Shown piece after piece: positions 31,801 through 43,600 of a stretch of 50,000 nt of DNA. Source of the DNA: Symbiodinium natans (taxonomy: Eukaryota; Sar; Dinophyceae; Suessiales; Symbiodiniaceae); the NCBI GenBank assembly GCA_905221605.1, contig CAJNDS010000801.1, forward strand, positions 1 through 50,000, given 5' to 3'. The notes beneath the pieces were generated by a model that worked only from the letters and a program-made list of their open reading frames with translations, did no database searches and was not told where the DNA came from. Made by a program: the position numbers and the translations under genes. Position 1 is the first letter of the stretch; each line of letters opens with the position of its first letter.

Positions 31801-34800
31801 CAGGCGATGCAGCGCCGGCAGCCCCCTGGTTGCTTCAGGGAGGGGGGGAGGTCGCCGTGGAAGTACTCATCTCGCCAGAGCCCCGAGCGCCAGGTGCGCG
31901 CATCGAGGAGGCAGCCGAAGGCCACAAGGAGGAGCGACAGGGAAAGCAGCAGCCAGAGTCCCAGGGCCGGGGGCCGCGCCCACCAGTCGGTCCTCTCCAC
32001 GATCTCCTTTATCCCCTCCGGCGTCAACATGTTGGCGTTCCTGCAAAAAAAAAAAAAACTGCCCACATCAGATGCCAATGTAACCACAGCACACCTGCAC
32101 ACATGGCCTCTGGCGACTACCAATTGGTCCGAGACACGTGCAGTCGAGCAGGATGTCGATGAAGACAGCGAAGATGGACAGATGGAGCGTTGCCTCTGTC
32201 ATCTACTTTCAAACCCATCAGCTGAGACCCTTCTTACCTACCAGTCTGGAAATGTCTGAGCAGTTGTGCTTCCGCTCAAAAAGCAAAGTAAAACACAGCC
32301 GCGCGGCGCACCAGACGCCGCCCGAAATGTTCATGGTCGCCAAAGACCCGAAGGCCTTCTGCAGATCTTGCTACGCTTTGACATGCGTTGGCTCACGCCT
32401 TGCAAACAGCGGATAACCCCGAACCCCTGCCTGCAGCTCTTCGACTGTCGCCAGACGCACGCCCTGCGTGGACCAGAACTCGCCGTCGAAGTACGCGCAG
32501 ATGAAGTTCGGCTCGGGCGCCACGTCTGCGACTCGCAAGTAGATGGGCGTCGTTAGCCGGACCTCCCTGACGCTCAACGTGCGCCGGTCGACCAGCGAGG
32601 CGTCCACGGCCGGCGCAACAGCCTGGATCGGCCGGCCGGTGTCCGTCCAAACTTTTCCATCGACCAGGCTCTCGGCACGCGGACCGTCCAATGTGGCCAC
32701 GACCACCGCGGTATCCTCGAGATCTCCCAAGGCCTCGCGAGAAAGAGGCATGCAAACACAAGTGCACATTTCCTCTTGCACAAGGCAAGTCCTGCAAGGA
32801 AGGGACTCCGACAGACAAGTTGCACCCGTTGCACCCGATCTTCGCAAGGATTCTCTTCTTTCTCTTTCAGAAATGAGACTTCTGTCAGCAAACTTGAAAA
32901 GCTAACTCCCCGGCCTGCTGTAGTGGCTCCATAGGGAGCACAGCTACGGCCGAGCTCCCCTCTGGGCTGATGAGTTCGTAGCGCAGGCTCATTGAAGAGC
33001 TGGGCAACCTTGGCAGTAGATCCCAGCCAGCAAACTGTGCCATGCAGCACATTATGTGAGCCACGTATTCCAGAGACAGTGATCCAAGATCATCGTGGAA
33101 TAGACAAACTCTTGTAGACTGCACCTGTGTCACAACTGCGTTGCAGCATAGCATATCTTGAATACTGCAGTGCGCTTAAGGTATACACCGGTATACTAGA
33201 TCAACATATTCATCTGTTGTAACACACTGTGTGTTGTAGATTTGTGCCATGCAATGGTCCAGTGCTTCATGCTGGGATTCACGACTCCGTGTTGGAATGC
33301 CGGCAAGACCGGGGGCCTTGTGTGTTTACACTAGTCTTGGAATATTCGAGGCTTCAAAACAACTAGCATTCATTCACAAGGGCACTGTGCGGCTCGGCGA
33401 CAAAAAGGCAGGCACACATGCCAGAGCAGTCATGTGAAATAAACCGAAGGCTTAGAACGTACTGCTCTCACTGAAAGTGGAGTCTTCATCTGGACTGAGC
33501 CTAAGGCTGGACAGCTGCCACAAGCCCAAGATCTGTGAAGACAGTCGCTGTCGAAGATTCGTTAGCGGCGTCCGTCAACTGACCTCCGTGGCGGGCTCGG
33601 TGACAACAATGCAGGACACTTGAGTGCGACATGGAAAGCACAGGGTAAGGAATTGTGAGTTTGCTACGCTGGGTAATCGGCAATCCCATGAATTACTTGT
33701 AGACGATGCTATGCGAAAAACATTACGGAGTTCGATTGCCATTGCCATCCCCTACTTAGCCAACTGCTACCTCAATCAAAGGTGCTGGACGTTTGGGGTG
33801 TGGGGGGGGGTGTGAGGGTGTGGGGCACAAGTTGCCGCGGTTCTGGCAGAGGAGCCGGATGAAACTTGAGATGGCTTCTTGCTCCGAGGGGAGAGGTGGT
33901 GTTTTCGTAAGCGGAGGCCATTCCAGTCTATGACTCTGATGCCCCTGAATCCGTGGAGCATCCGGATGGCCGGCAAAGTCGGGAATAAGCTGATATACCA
34001 CCTTTGGACTGCATCCGCACGGTGCTGGATGAGCTTGAATCCTCTCTCTTCGATATGATTGGCCCGGTTGAACACGAGCAGGATAAGATGTCATGGCAGC
34101 TTGTCGAGAACCCGGACGCACTTGCAAAACTGAGAAGGCTGGTCGATTGGGCGACCCACTCCATCCGTCCACAGCTGAGCACAATAAATCTTGAGCGATG
34201 ACACTGCTTGTCGGCAAACTGTTGTCTACAACGATAGCTCCTGCAGCGATGAACAGCGCTGTGATCCAGGAGATGGTGTCTGGTTCCTATGCCTCTGGGC
34301 AACCCTGTGGATGGTGCAAGCGCCATCGGGTTGCTGGTTACCAACCAGTTCTTTTCAAATTTGACAACTGTGCTACTGGCTACGCTGCTGGAGGTGCTAG
34401 GAAGCTCCCTCGCGTCATACGCGCAGCGCTTTCCTTGCTTTGATGAGCTGCTATCCGATTGCCAGCAGTGTGTATGGGCATGTCCAGTCCCATGCTGGCA
34501 ATGGCTGGAATGAGTTTGCAGATGTTGCCAAGACGAAGAGGGCTGCTAGTCGGAGTGTTGAGATCTCGGGACCACCACCTGCTGCGGGTGTCATTCGGCA
34601 ACCAAGTTTCCCTTGGCTGTGGGCTTTGGCCTCTCCAACTGCACTGCTGCAATTAACTTTTGGTCCTGCGGACATGCGTCTTCCGGACGGCGAACATCCA
34701 ATACCGGCAGCTGGTGAGAGAGCAAGCTGGTGAGAGGGCAAGGGACACCAAAGCGCTGTCATCTCGGTGCGTTTTCTTCGCTTCTCTACGGAGTCGCAAG

Positions 34801-35927
34801 GTGTCTGGCAATGTGAAGATTGGATTGGCCGAATCTACGGTATGGGTTTCTGCTAGAGAGCCAGGATCAGTGTTGATGAAAATGGTGACCTTCGGTTGAT
34901 GCGCAGGGCACGGGGGGAAAGAGATATCCATGGACAAGTGGGTTCATGCAGAGCACGATATCCGGTCGACGGGGAGGGTGTGGACAAGGCGGGAGCGTGA
35001 TAGATCCGCCACACGCCCTCCGCCCGCGCCCTCAGTCTTGTGGATGCATTTAACTTATGCTCACACTGCGGGCACGTTGCGTCTATTCTGCGGGCGTGTT
35101 GCATCCATTCTGCGGGCGTTTCCTTTAAAAACCCATATGTTTAGAGCCTCTGGGAGGGTGGGGGGTGCGGTCCATAACGGGCGACCTCATTACATGGTAT
35201 TTACCGTTTGTGCCAGCGTTTGAGGGATACGCCGCGGGATTTTGTGGGGCTGTGCACTCCAGGTGGGATTCTCTGCGGGTTTTCTTTTGAGGCGGGTACT
35301 CAGGAGTCTCTGCAACGTTACTCTGTGGGACTCTCTGGGGTTTGGCACTTCTGGGATCTACTTCGTGCTAGCCTCTGCAGGATTGTGCGGGGCACCCCAG
35401 GGATCATCTGCAAGATTCTCTGAGGTTCTTTGAGGGTGGGCAATACCTTGCGTTGCGGGATTCCCTGCGGGATTGCCAGGAGACCGGGCGAGGGGTACAG
35501 ACCCAAGCGAGGAGAACTGCCAAAGCTTAAACCAACAACTCCTTGTGGGAACTATTGGTGGCAAGCCCGATTGACTGGGATTAGGAGCTTAGCCATCTAT
35601 TGCTTCGACCGCGCGGCTTACCACTGCCCTGGTACTGTGCTGCAGCTCATTGATGATGTCAGCACTGCTGGCCGCTGTCTTGTTCGCCTGGGCCGTTTGC
35701 AAGGCGAAAAAACCCCTGTAGAGTGGGGTGTTTTGGGCATCTGCGCCCGAACCACATGGGGAAAAGATGGTATGAAAAAGAATGCTCATGCTTTCAGACC
35801 TGGCCTCAGCGCTGCTGGTAGAGCGTGTGCTTGTTCCGGTGCTTGATGTCGTGCCGCTTATGGTGCTGGTCGATGCGCTTGTAGTGGAAGTCGTCTCGAA
35901 CGATGGCGCTAGTAATTCAAGCTCAGG
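28837..35927 (-). CDS. Polycystin/GPS-type multi-pass membrane protein (partial, 5' end uncertain)
   Basis: Proposed exons: about 35927-35800 (Ser/Thr-rich linker), 35715-35622 (SSADIINELQHSTRAV), 33532-33472, 33034-32894, 32733-32397, 32195-32138, 32040 to about 31690, 31610-31466, 31259-31161, 30110-29981, about 29640-29209, about 29071-28837 (stop). The core is a GAIN/GPS-like segment (ICAYFDGEFWSTQGV, then HLSIFAVFIDILLD), followed at once by a membrane helix (LGLWLLLSLSLLLVAFG), a cytosolic region and further helices (LWWYTFVVLFSVMLSF; FTFAVVIVRKLLLVL). That order is seen in polycystin-1-like and related dinoflagellate proteins. The GPS cysteines are incomplete, so autoproteolysis is doubtful. 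Joins from 32733 to 29981 are phase-consistent; the join into 29.6 kb and the 33.5/33.0 kb join are not resolved. A GC donor follows 29981. Cation channel or mechanosensor is inference from the family. Confidence 0.6.
30379..30628 (+). repeat. TTTAGGG arrays in an intron of the polycystin-like gene
   Basis: Two blocks (30,379-30,530 and 30,598-30,628) separated by GTTTCGAAGAGTTTCGAGGA-type short repeats. They lie in the about 1-kb intron between exons 31259-31161 and 30110-29981. Confidence 0.95.
34198..34736 (+). pseudogene. Decayed retroelement RNase H-like fragment (LINE-type)
   Basis: Plus strand, opposite to all genes. One frame reads FKFDNCATGYAAGG up to a stop at 34443. The next frame, opening at 34440, continues SSVYGHVQSHAGNGWNEFAD. 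The spacing and the H-x-G-x3-N-E-x-A-D signature fit the C-terminal half of an RNase H domain as found in dinoflagellate LINE-like elements. The frame break marks it as dead. Flanking plus-strand open stretches (34004-34201, 34660-34899) may be further remains, but I recognise no reverse transcriptase motif. It sits in the large intron between 35622 and 33532 of the polycystin-like gene. Confidence 0.45.
35225..35500 (+). repeat. Degenerate GCGGGATTCTCTG-type repeats
   Basis: About 275 bp with recurring GGGATTCTCTGxGGG and GGGACTCTCTGGGG words about every 30-50 bp. This is a heavily diverged tandem repeat; no coding content. Confidence 0.45.
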
Positions 35928-36030
35928 GAAACCGAAGCCAGCAAACAAGTTTACACGCGTGCATTGTCAGCATTTGTCTGCGTTCCCAGCTGATTCTAGG
36001 AGGCCAGTCTTTGACGTTTCAGCGGCAAGA

Positions 36031-36247
36031 GGGAGCGAGCGGGAGCGAGCGGAAGAAAGAGGGAGAGAGAGCGAGAGAGAGGGAGAGAGAGGGAGAGAGG
36101 GGGAGAGAGGGAGAGAGGGAGAGAGAGAGGCAGAGCGAGGGAGAGACAGAGAGAGAGAGAGAGAGACGGAGGCAGGGAGAGAGAGAGCGAGAGACGAGCG
36201 AGAGAGACAGAGAGAGGGAGAGAGAAAGAAAGACAGAGAGAGAGGGA
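36031..36247 (+). repeat. GA-rich microsatellite
   Basis: About 215 bp of GAGAGAGGGA, GAGCGAGA and GACAGAGA units, CT-rich on the gene strand. It lies upstream (minus sense) of the first exon I can see in the polycystin-like gene, so it may be another intron. Confidence 0.9.
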
Positions 36248-36249
36248 GA

Positions 36250-38770
36250 AGCTTTCACAATACCAGCTCGACAAGAAAGCCTGAGTCTGTGCCCTGACTA
36301 TGCGTAGATGAACTGGAATGACGCAAATCCTTGCTGAGTTGTTCAAGGTTCATGCCAGCCAGCTACTATGAAAATATGAGTGCACTACGCCCGATCGAGC
36401 CTGACTGACAGATGTCGACGTGGATATGGTTTTCGTCTGCAGAGTTCAGCGTACATGCACCGTCCACACACTCAACGAAGGCAAGAAGGACATTACTAGA
36501 TCACACTAGATCTGTCAGCTGCTCCTCGACAAGAAAGCCAACGTTCGTGCCATGAATGTGGCTTACACATGCAAAGAGCGATGCACATCTGCCGATCAAG
36601 CCTGACTGACCGACGTCGTTGTGGATGTCGTCTGCAAAGCAGCAGGGATCAAAGCAGTCTCTACGCCCTGTGCCTGTTGGTTCCTGTACATAATTACGTA
36701 GTACATACACTGTCCACACACTCAATGGAGGCAAGGAGAACATTGCTGCACAATTTCGGGGCGAACACTATCACAATGCTTAGCTCCACAAAGAGCCTGA
36801 GTTCGTGCAATGACGATGCATGGCAACATGCATGAAACGGACTGCCTATGCAAATCCTTGCTGAGTTGTTCAAGGCTCATGCTAGCCGGCTATCCTCATG
36901 AACACAGTGCACCCTGCCCGAAATATGAAAATATGAGTGCACTACGCCCGATCGAGCCTGACTGACAGATGTCGACGTGGATATGGTTTTCGTCTGCAGA
37001 GTTCAGCGTACATGCACCGTCCACACACTCAACGAAGGCAAGAATGACACTACTAGATCACACTAGATCTGTCAGCTGCTCCTCGACAAGAAAGCCAACG
37101 TTCGTGCCATGAATGTGGCTGCACATCTGCCGATCAAGCCTGACTGACCGACGTTGTTGTGGATGTAGTCTGCAAAGCAGCAGGGATCAAAGCAGTCTCC
37201 ACGCCCTTTGCCTGTTGGTTACTGTACATAATTACGTAGTACATACACTGTCCACACACGGCAAGGAGAACATTGCTGGACAATTTCGGGGCCAACACTA
37301 TCACAATGTGAAGCTCCAAAAAGAGCCTGAGTTCCCGCAAAGACGATGCATGGGCACATAAATGACACGGATTGCCTATGCAAATCCTTGCTGAGTTGTT
37401 CAAGGCTCATGCCAGCCAGCTATCCCCATGCGCACAGTGCACCCTACCCGAAATATGGAAATAGTGCACTATACCCGATCAGGCCTGACTGACAGATGTC
37501 GACGTGGATATTGTCTGCAGAGCGGCAGGCATGGGAAGAAAGCAAAGCAGCAGTCTGCGCAGCGTACATGCACCGTCCACACACTCAAAGGAGGCAAGAA
37601 TGACATTCCTAGATCACACTAGATCTGTCAGCTGCTCCTCGACAAGAAAGCCAACGTTCGTGCCATGAATGTGGCTTACACATGAAAAGAGCGATGCACA
37701 TCTGCCGATCAAGCCTGACTGACCGACGTCGTTGTGGATGTCGTCTGCAGAGCAGCAGGGGTCACAGCAGTCTGTGTGCCGGTTGGTTACTGTACATAAG
37801 TACGTAGAACATAGTGTGTCCACACACTCAAAAGAGAAGATTGCTGGACAATTTCGGAGCCAACACCATCACAATGCTTAGCTTCACAAAGAGCCTGAGT
37901 TCGTGTAATGACGATGCATGGCAACATGCATGAAACGGACTGCCTAGTTGTTCAATCCTCATGCCAGCCAGCTATCCCCATGAACAGTGCACCCTGCCCG
38001 AAATATGAAAATACGAGCGCACTATGCCCGATCAAGCCTGACTGACAGACGTCGACGTGGATGTTGTCTGCAGAGCGGCAGGGATGGGAAGAAAGCAAAG
38101 CAGCAGTCTTCGCAGCGTACATGCACCGTCCACACACTCAACGAAGGCAAGAAGGACATTACTAGATCACGCTAGATCTGTCAGCTGCTCCTCGACAAGA
38201 AAGCCAACGTTCGTGCCATGAATGTGGCTTACACATGCAAAGAGCGATGCACATCTGCCGATCAAGCCTGACTGACCGACGTCGTTGTGGATGTCGTCTG
38301 CAAAGCAGCAGGGATCAAAGCAGTCTCCACACCCTGTGCCCGTTGGTTCCTGTACCTAATTACGTAGTACATACACTGTCCACACACTCAATGGCGGCAA
38401 GGAGAACATTGCTGAACAATTTCGGGGCCAACACTATCACAATGCGAAGCTCCAAAAAGAGCCTGAGTTCCCGCAAAGACGATGCATGGGCACATAAATG
38501 ACACGGATTTGCCTATGCAAAATCCTTGCTGAGTTGTTCAAGGCTCATGCCAGCCAGCTATCCCCATGAACGCAGTGCACCCTGCCCGAAATATGAAGTA
38601 CGAGCGCACTATGCCCGATCAAGCCTGACTGACAGAAGTCGACGTGGATGTTGTCTGCAGAGCGGCAGGGATGGGAACAAAGCAAAACAGCCGTCTGCGC
38701 AGCGTACATGCACCGTCCACAGTCCACACAACGAAGGCAAGAAGGACATTACTAGATCACACTAGATCTG
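36250..38770 (+). repeat. Tandem satellite of about 530-585 bp, dimeric unit, about 4.5 copies
   Basis: The word GCTGAGTTGTTCAAGG (or a clear derivative) recurs at about 36,332, 36,860, 37,389, 37,946 and 38,530. Each unit holds two related halves: one with ATCAAGCCTGACTGACAGATG then TCGACGTGGAT, the other with ATCAAGCCTGACTGACCGAC then GTCGTTGTGGATG. Both halves continue through GTCCACACACTCAA and end in AAGAxAGCC/AAGAGCCTGAG words. Some units carry internal deletions. No frame is conserved across copies, so this is satellite DNA. The last copy is truncated at 38,770 by a CA dinucleotide run. Confidence 0.9.
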
Positions 38771-40655
38771 GCACACACACACACACTCAGATTTCTCCTG
38801 AATCGGCTTCGAATCAACGTGCAAAAATCCTGTGCACAAGTCCTCATCAACGTTGCTCTAGAGGATGTTGGGATAACATGTCTTTGAGCAGGTACACAAG
38901 GGTGATAAGCCCTTGCTTCCGGCTGCTCATGAGATTCCATGTGCTTTGTTAGGTAAGGTCTGGAATCTCATGCCGTGCACCCCTGCAGGTGAGACAAATC
39001 TTCTAAGCTGTAAAGACGAGCAGAATCCCATTTTTCTCAAGGTGGCCACACACACATACCGTAGATAAACGTGAATACATATGTATGTATGTATGTATGT
39101 AGGTATGTATGTATGTATATGTATGTACATATATGATCATTTATGTATGTTTACTTCTTTATTTATCTATTTATTCATTTATTAATTTTCCCCTTTATTT
39201 GTTTTTTTTGTATTCATTTATGGTATTATCTATGTATATACACACACACACACTTAATTCTTCGTGCATCTGCTCATCTTGATTGCTTCTCTTCTTGCTT
39301 GTCTCAGCTAACTATGCACATATGCGCGTACGTAATGAATGATTCATATGGATGCCGGATGATGAGGCGCGATTCTTTGAAGCAAGCTCCTAAAAACAGC
39401 GCGATGGAGCGGGAGGGGCTGCAGCCCCCCATGTGCAACCCTCCCTAATTTGCAAATCCAATGCCATGCTCACATGATGGGCTTGGAAAGCATTCACATG
39501 CTTAAGAAGGCTGGGGGCGGGGAGGGGGTGATTTGCAAAACAGATAAGCTGGGGGGTGCGAAGGAAGAGGGAGGGGGTGTTGGGAGGGGAGGGGGGGGGG
39601 CGCGTTGCGCTGCTTTTTACACTGCGGGTGCAGGGTTGACCCGCGCCAGGTCACTCACTCACCGGGGCGGTCCCCGACAAGACACCCACAGCAAAAAAGC
39701 ACCCATAACAAAAAAAAACGGGCTCCTTTTCAGTGGCAACCGCGGCATGTCAATGCTTAAGATCGTGCCAGATTTCATGTATGGGAGCGGATTGCAGGAT
39801 GACGAATCTTACTTCAAGCTGCTGCAGCACCTCTGTATACTACTACAGTGCACCTTACTGTGCGACAGCCCCAAACCCTCAACCCTAAACCAAGGATCAG
39901 GCCTGCGTGCTGGACACCGACGTCGTGGTCGTTCCCTGCTGAGCGGATCGGAAGGATCGGAAGTAAGCAATGCCTTGGGAGGTTCCCCGTTATACTAACA
40001 GTCCTAGGGACAAAATTAGGGGGTACTATGATCCCTATTGAGGACTGTTCGTATAAGGCGGAACATCCCAAGCAATGCCCCTTGAGGCAGCAGTACGCGT
40101 GCATCGAAACACTCGCTGTGCGGCCAAGTCTAACCTCTCTCAGCCGCTTCTGTCACGATCTCGAACTTCTCTCTTGACCCCTCTATTCAGTATCCTCCCC
40201 CTTCCAGCAGCGAATCGGAATTTCGGAAACTGCCTCTGTTGGAACCTTAGACATGAAGGGGCTTAAAAGGGTTGATCCAGTCGCCCCCTAGACGCCTAAA
40301 TGACGCACGTCTAGACGCCCTCAACTCACGCTTGCGACCTTGAGGACTCTAGGTGCCGGTTTTTGTGGGCTAAGGGCAAAATCTGCAGACATTCCTATGT
40401 GCCTCTTCTGCTTCAGGCTAAGTTGCTAAGTTGCTAAGTTGCATTCCCTGCTGGTGATACAGCTGATTGCAGCTGCACTGGGTGAAAACTGGCAGCGGAA
40501 TGCAGCGGAGAGCTGCCGTAAAAAGAATCCACAAACATCTGCTTGCAAACTGGCGCGCAGCTTCCCTCCTCAAATTGCCCGGCAACCTGGTGAGGCCTTT
40601 CCCCAGATCCCTCTCAAGCGCTGAAGCGCAAAACGGGTCCGGGGTGGAGGTGGAG
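38771..40655. other. Non-coding stretch with microsatellites
   Basis: (CA)n at 38,771-38,788 and 39,240-39,252; (TATG)n at about 39,080-39,125; an AT-rich segment at 39,140-39,235; and a G-rich segment with a G run near 39,585-39,600. Minus frames just left of the kelch exons (about 40,660-40,440) are open and may include a downstream kelch-gene exon (ARQFASRCLWILF). I found no other gene. Confidence 0.5.
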
Positions 40656-40659
40656 GCAT

Positions 40660-43600
40660 TCCCGTGACCGGCCTGGCGCTCGTAGAAATACAGATCGTTG
40701 ACATAGCCTCAGGACTCACCATCAACGTGGACTCAGATATGGACTCAGATGTGGACTCACATATCACTCACATGGACTCACAGCGGCTCCCAAACTCGGC
40801 CCCGAGGCCGCCGTTATCGCCGCCAAAAACCAGAAAGCCATCGGCACTCTGGCTGTAGGCTGCAGCGTGCCCCCAGCGGCCGCTGATATAGCCGCTCGGG
40901 CTCAGCTGGCTCCAGCTGTTGTCCTCGCACTCGCACGTTTGGTTTTTTACGTCTTGCTCGGTTTCCGGCGTTCATCTCCCTCCTCGACTGTATACAATCA
41001 CTTTCTGATCCGGAAGACACCGATCACTTGCCATACACTGCCCAGCCTGGCGCTTGTAGATGTGCAGGTCGTTGAGAGAACCTGCGCTCAGCTCGGACCC
41101 TCCTCCCCGCCCAGCTTCAGCTCCGAATGCTCCAAACAGCTGAGGACGCTGCTGGCACCGCTGAAGCCACCAAATACCAGGAGGGCATCTGCAGTCTCGC
41201 TGTAGGCCCCCGTGTGCCAATAGCGAATCGCGGGTGCCGTGCCGCTTGGGATTATCCGCACCCAGTCAACATCCTCAGCCGCGTGACAGGACTGCAGCAC
41301 ACATCGGCGTCTCCTCTTCCGCACCTGTACACAAGATAGTAATAGTCATCGTGATAATGACAACAACACAAATGTATTAAACAGTATGGAACAGTGATGA
41401 AACTCACAGTTTGTCAATTATTCGGAGTACTGGTGACGCAGAGGCAGTGTTCGTAGAAAGTGCTCACCGTGCTCACAGGAACAGCACGCGAGATCTTGGA
41501 CTCTGAATTCCAAGCTCATGTCTGGCAACTTCCGATGTGGTCACCACACAAGTTTTGCGCGCTGCAGCTATCTCTTGCATTCTGCTGTCACTTTCCGCTT
41601 CGCCGAGCCGAGTTGAATTTGGACTGAAGAAACTCGAGAGCTGCCTCTAGCTGGAGTTGTACTTGTAGCCTCCTGCACTCTAGACATCGTGTGGAACATG
41701 GAGGTGCCCCCAGACTCTGCCAGGTTGCCTTGCTGTTGTAGATGTACAGGTCGTTGAGAGCACCTCGCAACGCTCCCATACCCGGACCCTTCCTTCCCCG
41801 CCTTACTGCTGGTTAGCAGAGAATGGGGGGAATAAGGTACCAGACATCATCCCTTAAAGGGTACATCGGTTTATATGTGGTACCTTATTCCCCCATTCTT
41901 TCTCCTAACCAGCAGAAGCAGCTCCAGCTCCCGAGGCGCTGCTGGTATCAAAGCCACCGAAGACGACAAGGCCATCGGCGGTCTTGCTGTAGGCCGCGGA
42001 GTGCGAATAGCGGGCGCTAGGTGCCGAGCCAGTCGGGCTCAGCTGGGTCCAGCTGTTTCCCTGGTGGGGGAGGTGGGGGGGCATCCCAAAGCAAAGGCCA
42101 TGACATCAATGGAGATTTCAAAGGTTCTTTTTTCGAACATGGCCGCATGTGGCCCGCTCCCTCCTTTGGACTTCCTTCTGATACTCTCCTGACCTCGAAA
42201 CTTCCCGAAACCCGAGGGAAGCCGACAGCAAAGCGGCATGCGCGCGTGCCTCACGACATTGCCGACAAAGCGTCTACATGTAGTAACTGGAAGTTGCATT
42301 TGATGGACTGCAAAAAAATGTGTTCGAGTCTCCTGGCCTGCATGTTCACATGTTCGCGTGTTCACATATGCGAGGGTCTGCAGGCTGGCGCTTTCGCACG
42401 TTCGTGTGCTGGCGTCCTCCTCGTGTCCACGGGTTTGCAGATCCGTGGGCCCACGTGTTCACTTTGTGCGTTCGCATGTGTGTTCGTGTGTCCGGGTGTC
42501 TCCACGTGTTGGCGCCCAAAATGCTTCAGCTTGTTTGATTATCATAGGGATTGGACACTGTATACGGTTGTGTAAGTCTTGCCAAAAGTCTTCGCGAGTG
42601 CATTAAGAAGGTGTACCGCATGGAGGTTTTGAGGGGCCTTAAAAAATGCTCAGAGATCCGGGGCGTTAAGAGAGTTTGTGGTCTAAAAAGGCTGCGGGTG
42701 GGCTGTTAATTGTGTTTGCCGCTTGTTCTTGAAGGCTTGAAAACGATTTTGAGTTCTAAGAAGATACATGCAGTCGCTCAACTCATTTGGAATCAAGTTC
42801 CTTGATGCGAACGTTCAAACAGTTGATTTGCCAAGCTTTGGCAGCAGTACAAGAAACGAGATATCCGTGCACCGATGGCATGAAGTGTACAAAATGCTCC
42901 TCTGTTGGAACTGTTGACACTCACAAGGAACTTCACGCTTCGTTCCCTTTTTCTCGTGTCCTAACTAGTACAGCATGCAGCCGAACACGAGAAGAAGGCC
43001 AGTGGTACACACCGTTCGCGCTTTCACGCATCCGCGTGTTCGCATGTCCGTGCGCCTGGCGCGCGTTTAACATGCGTCCGCATGTCTGTGCTACTGCGCG
43101 TAGGCGCAGTTGCATGTTCGCACTCTTGCGTGTCCAGGGGATCACACGGTCACGTATTTGCGCGACAGGGCTTCGCGGAATCGAGTGTTCACACGTTTGC
43201 GGCCGCTCGCGTTCCGCGTAAGGAGGGTGCGGGGGTTAATGATGCTAACTGATGCACCAAATAGCCACTGCTAACACCAACAGCCAGAAAAGTAGCTACA
43301 CTGTGTAGCTGTTGGTAGGCCACTGGAACGAACAGGTGCATGCAACGCAGACATGCGCTCTCCCGGCCCAAAAGTCGAAGAGGTGCAGCTCGTCGGACGC
43401 GCCTGCTCAACCCGCAGCCCAAAAACAGCTTTCAGCATGTTGCAAGGCCATGTTAGTCAGCATGAGCAAGGCAGCTGGGACGAACTTGAGGCTGTTGCCG
43501 CCGGGCACCCAGCCGCCGAAGACCAGAAGGGCATGGGCGGTCTCGCTGTAGGTCGCCGTGTGACCCGAGACGGCGGGCCCAGAGCCGCTCTTGGGGACCA

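Noticed and set aside
31938-32390. Extra exon reading LATMNISGGVWCAARLCF at about 32,358-32,235
   Set aside because: It is protein-like, but the phase does not fit the strong GTGAGC donor at 32397. Skipping to 32195 restores frame and gives a sensible GPS-to-membrane transition.
36250-38770. Clustered small genes or snoRNA array in the satellite
   Set aside because: Short ORFs are not conserved between copies, and I could not find consistently placed C/D or H/ACA box elements.
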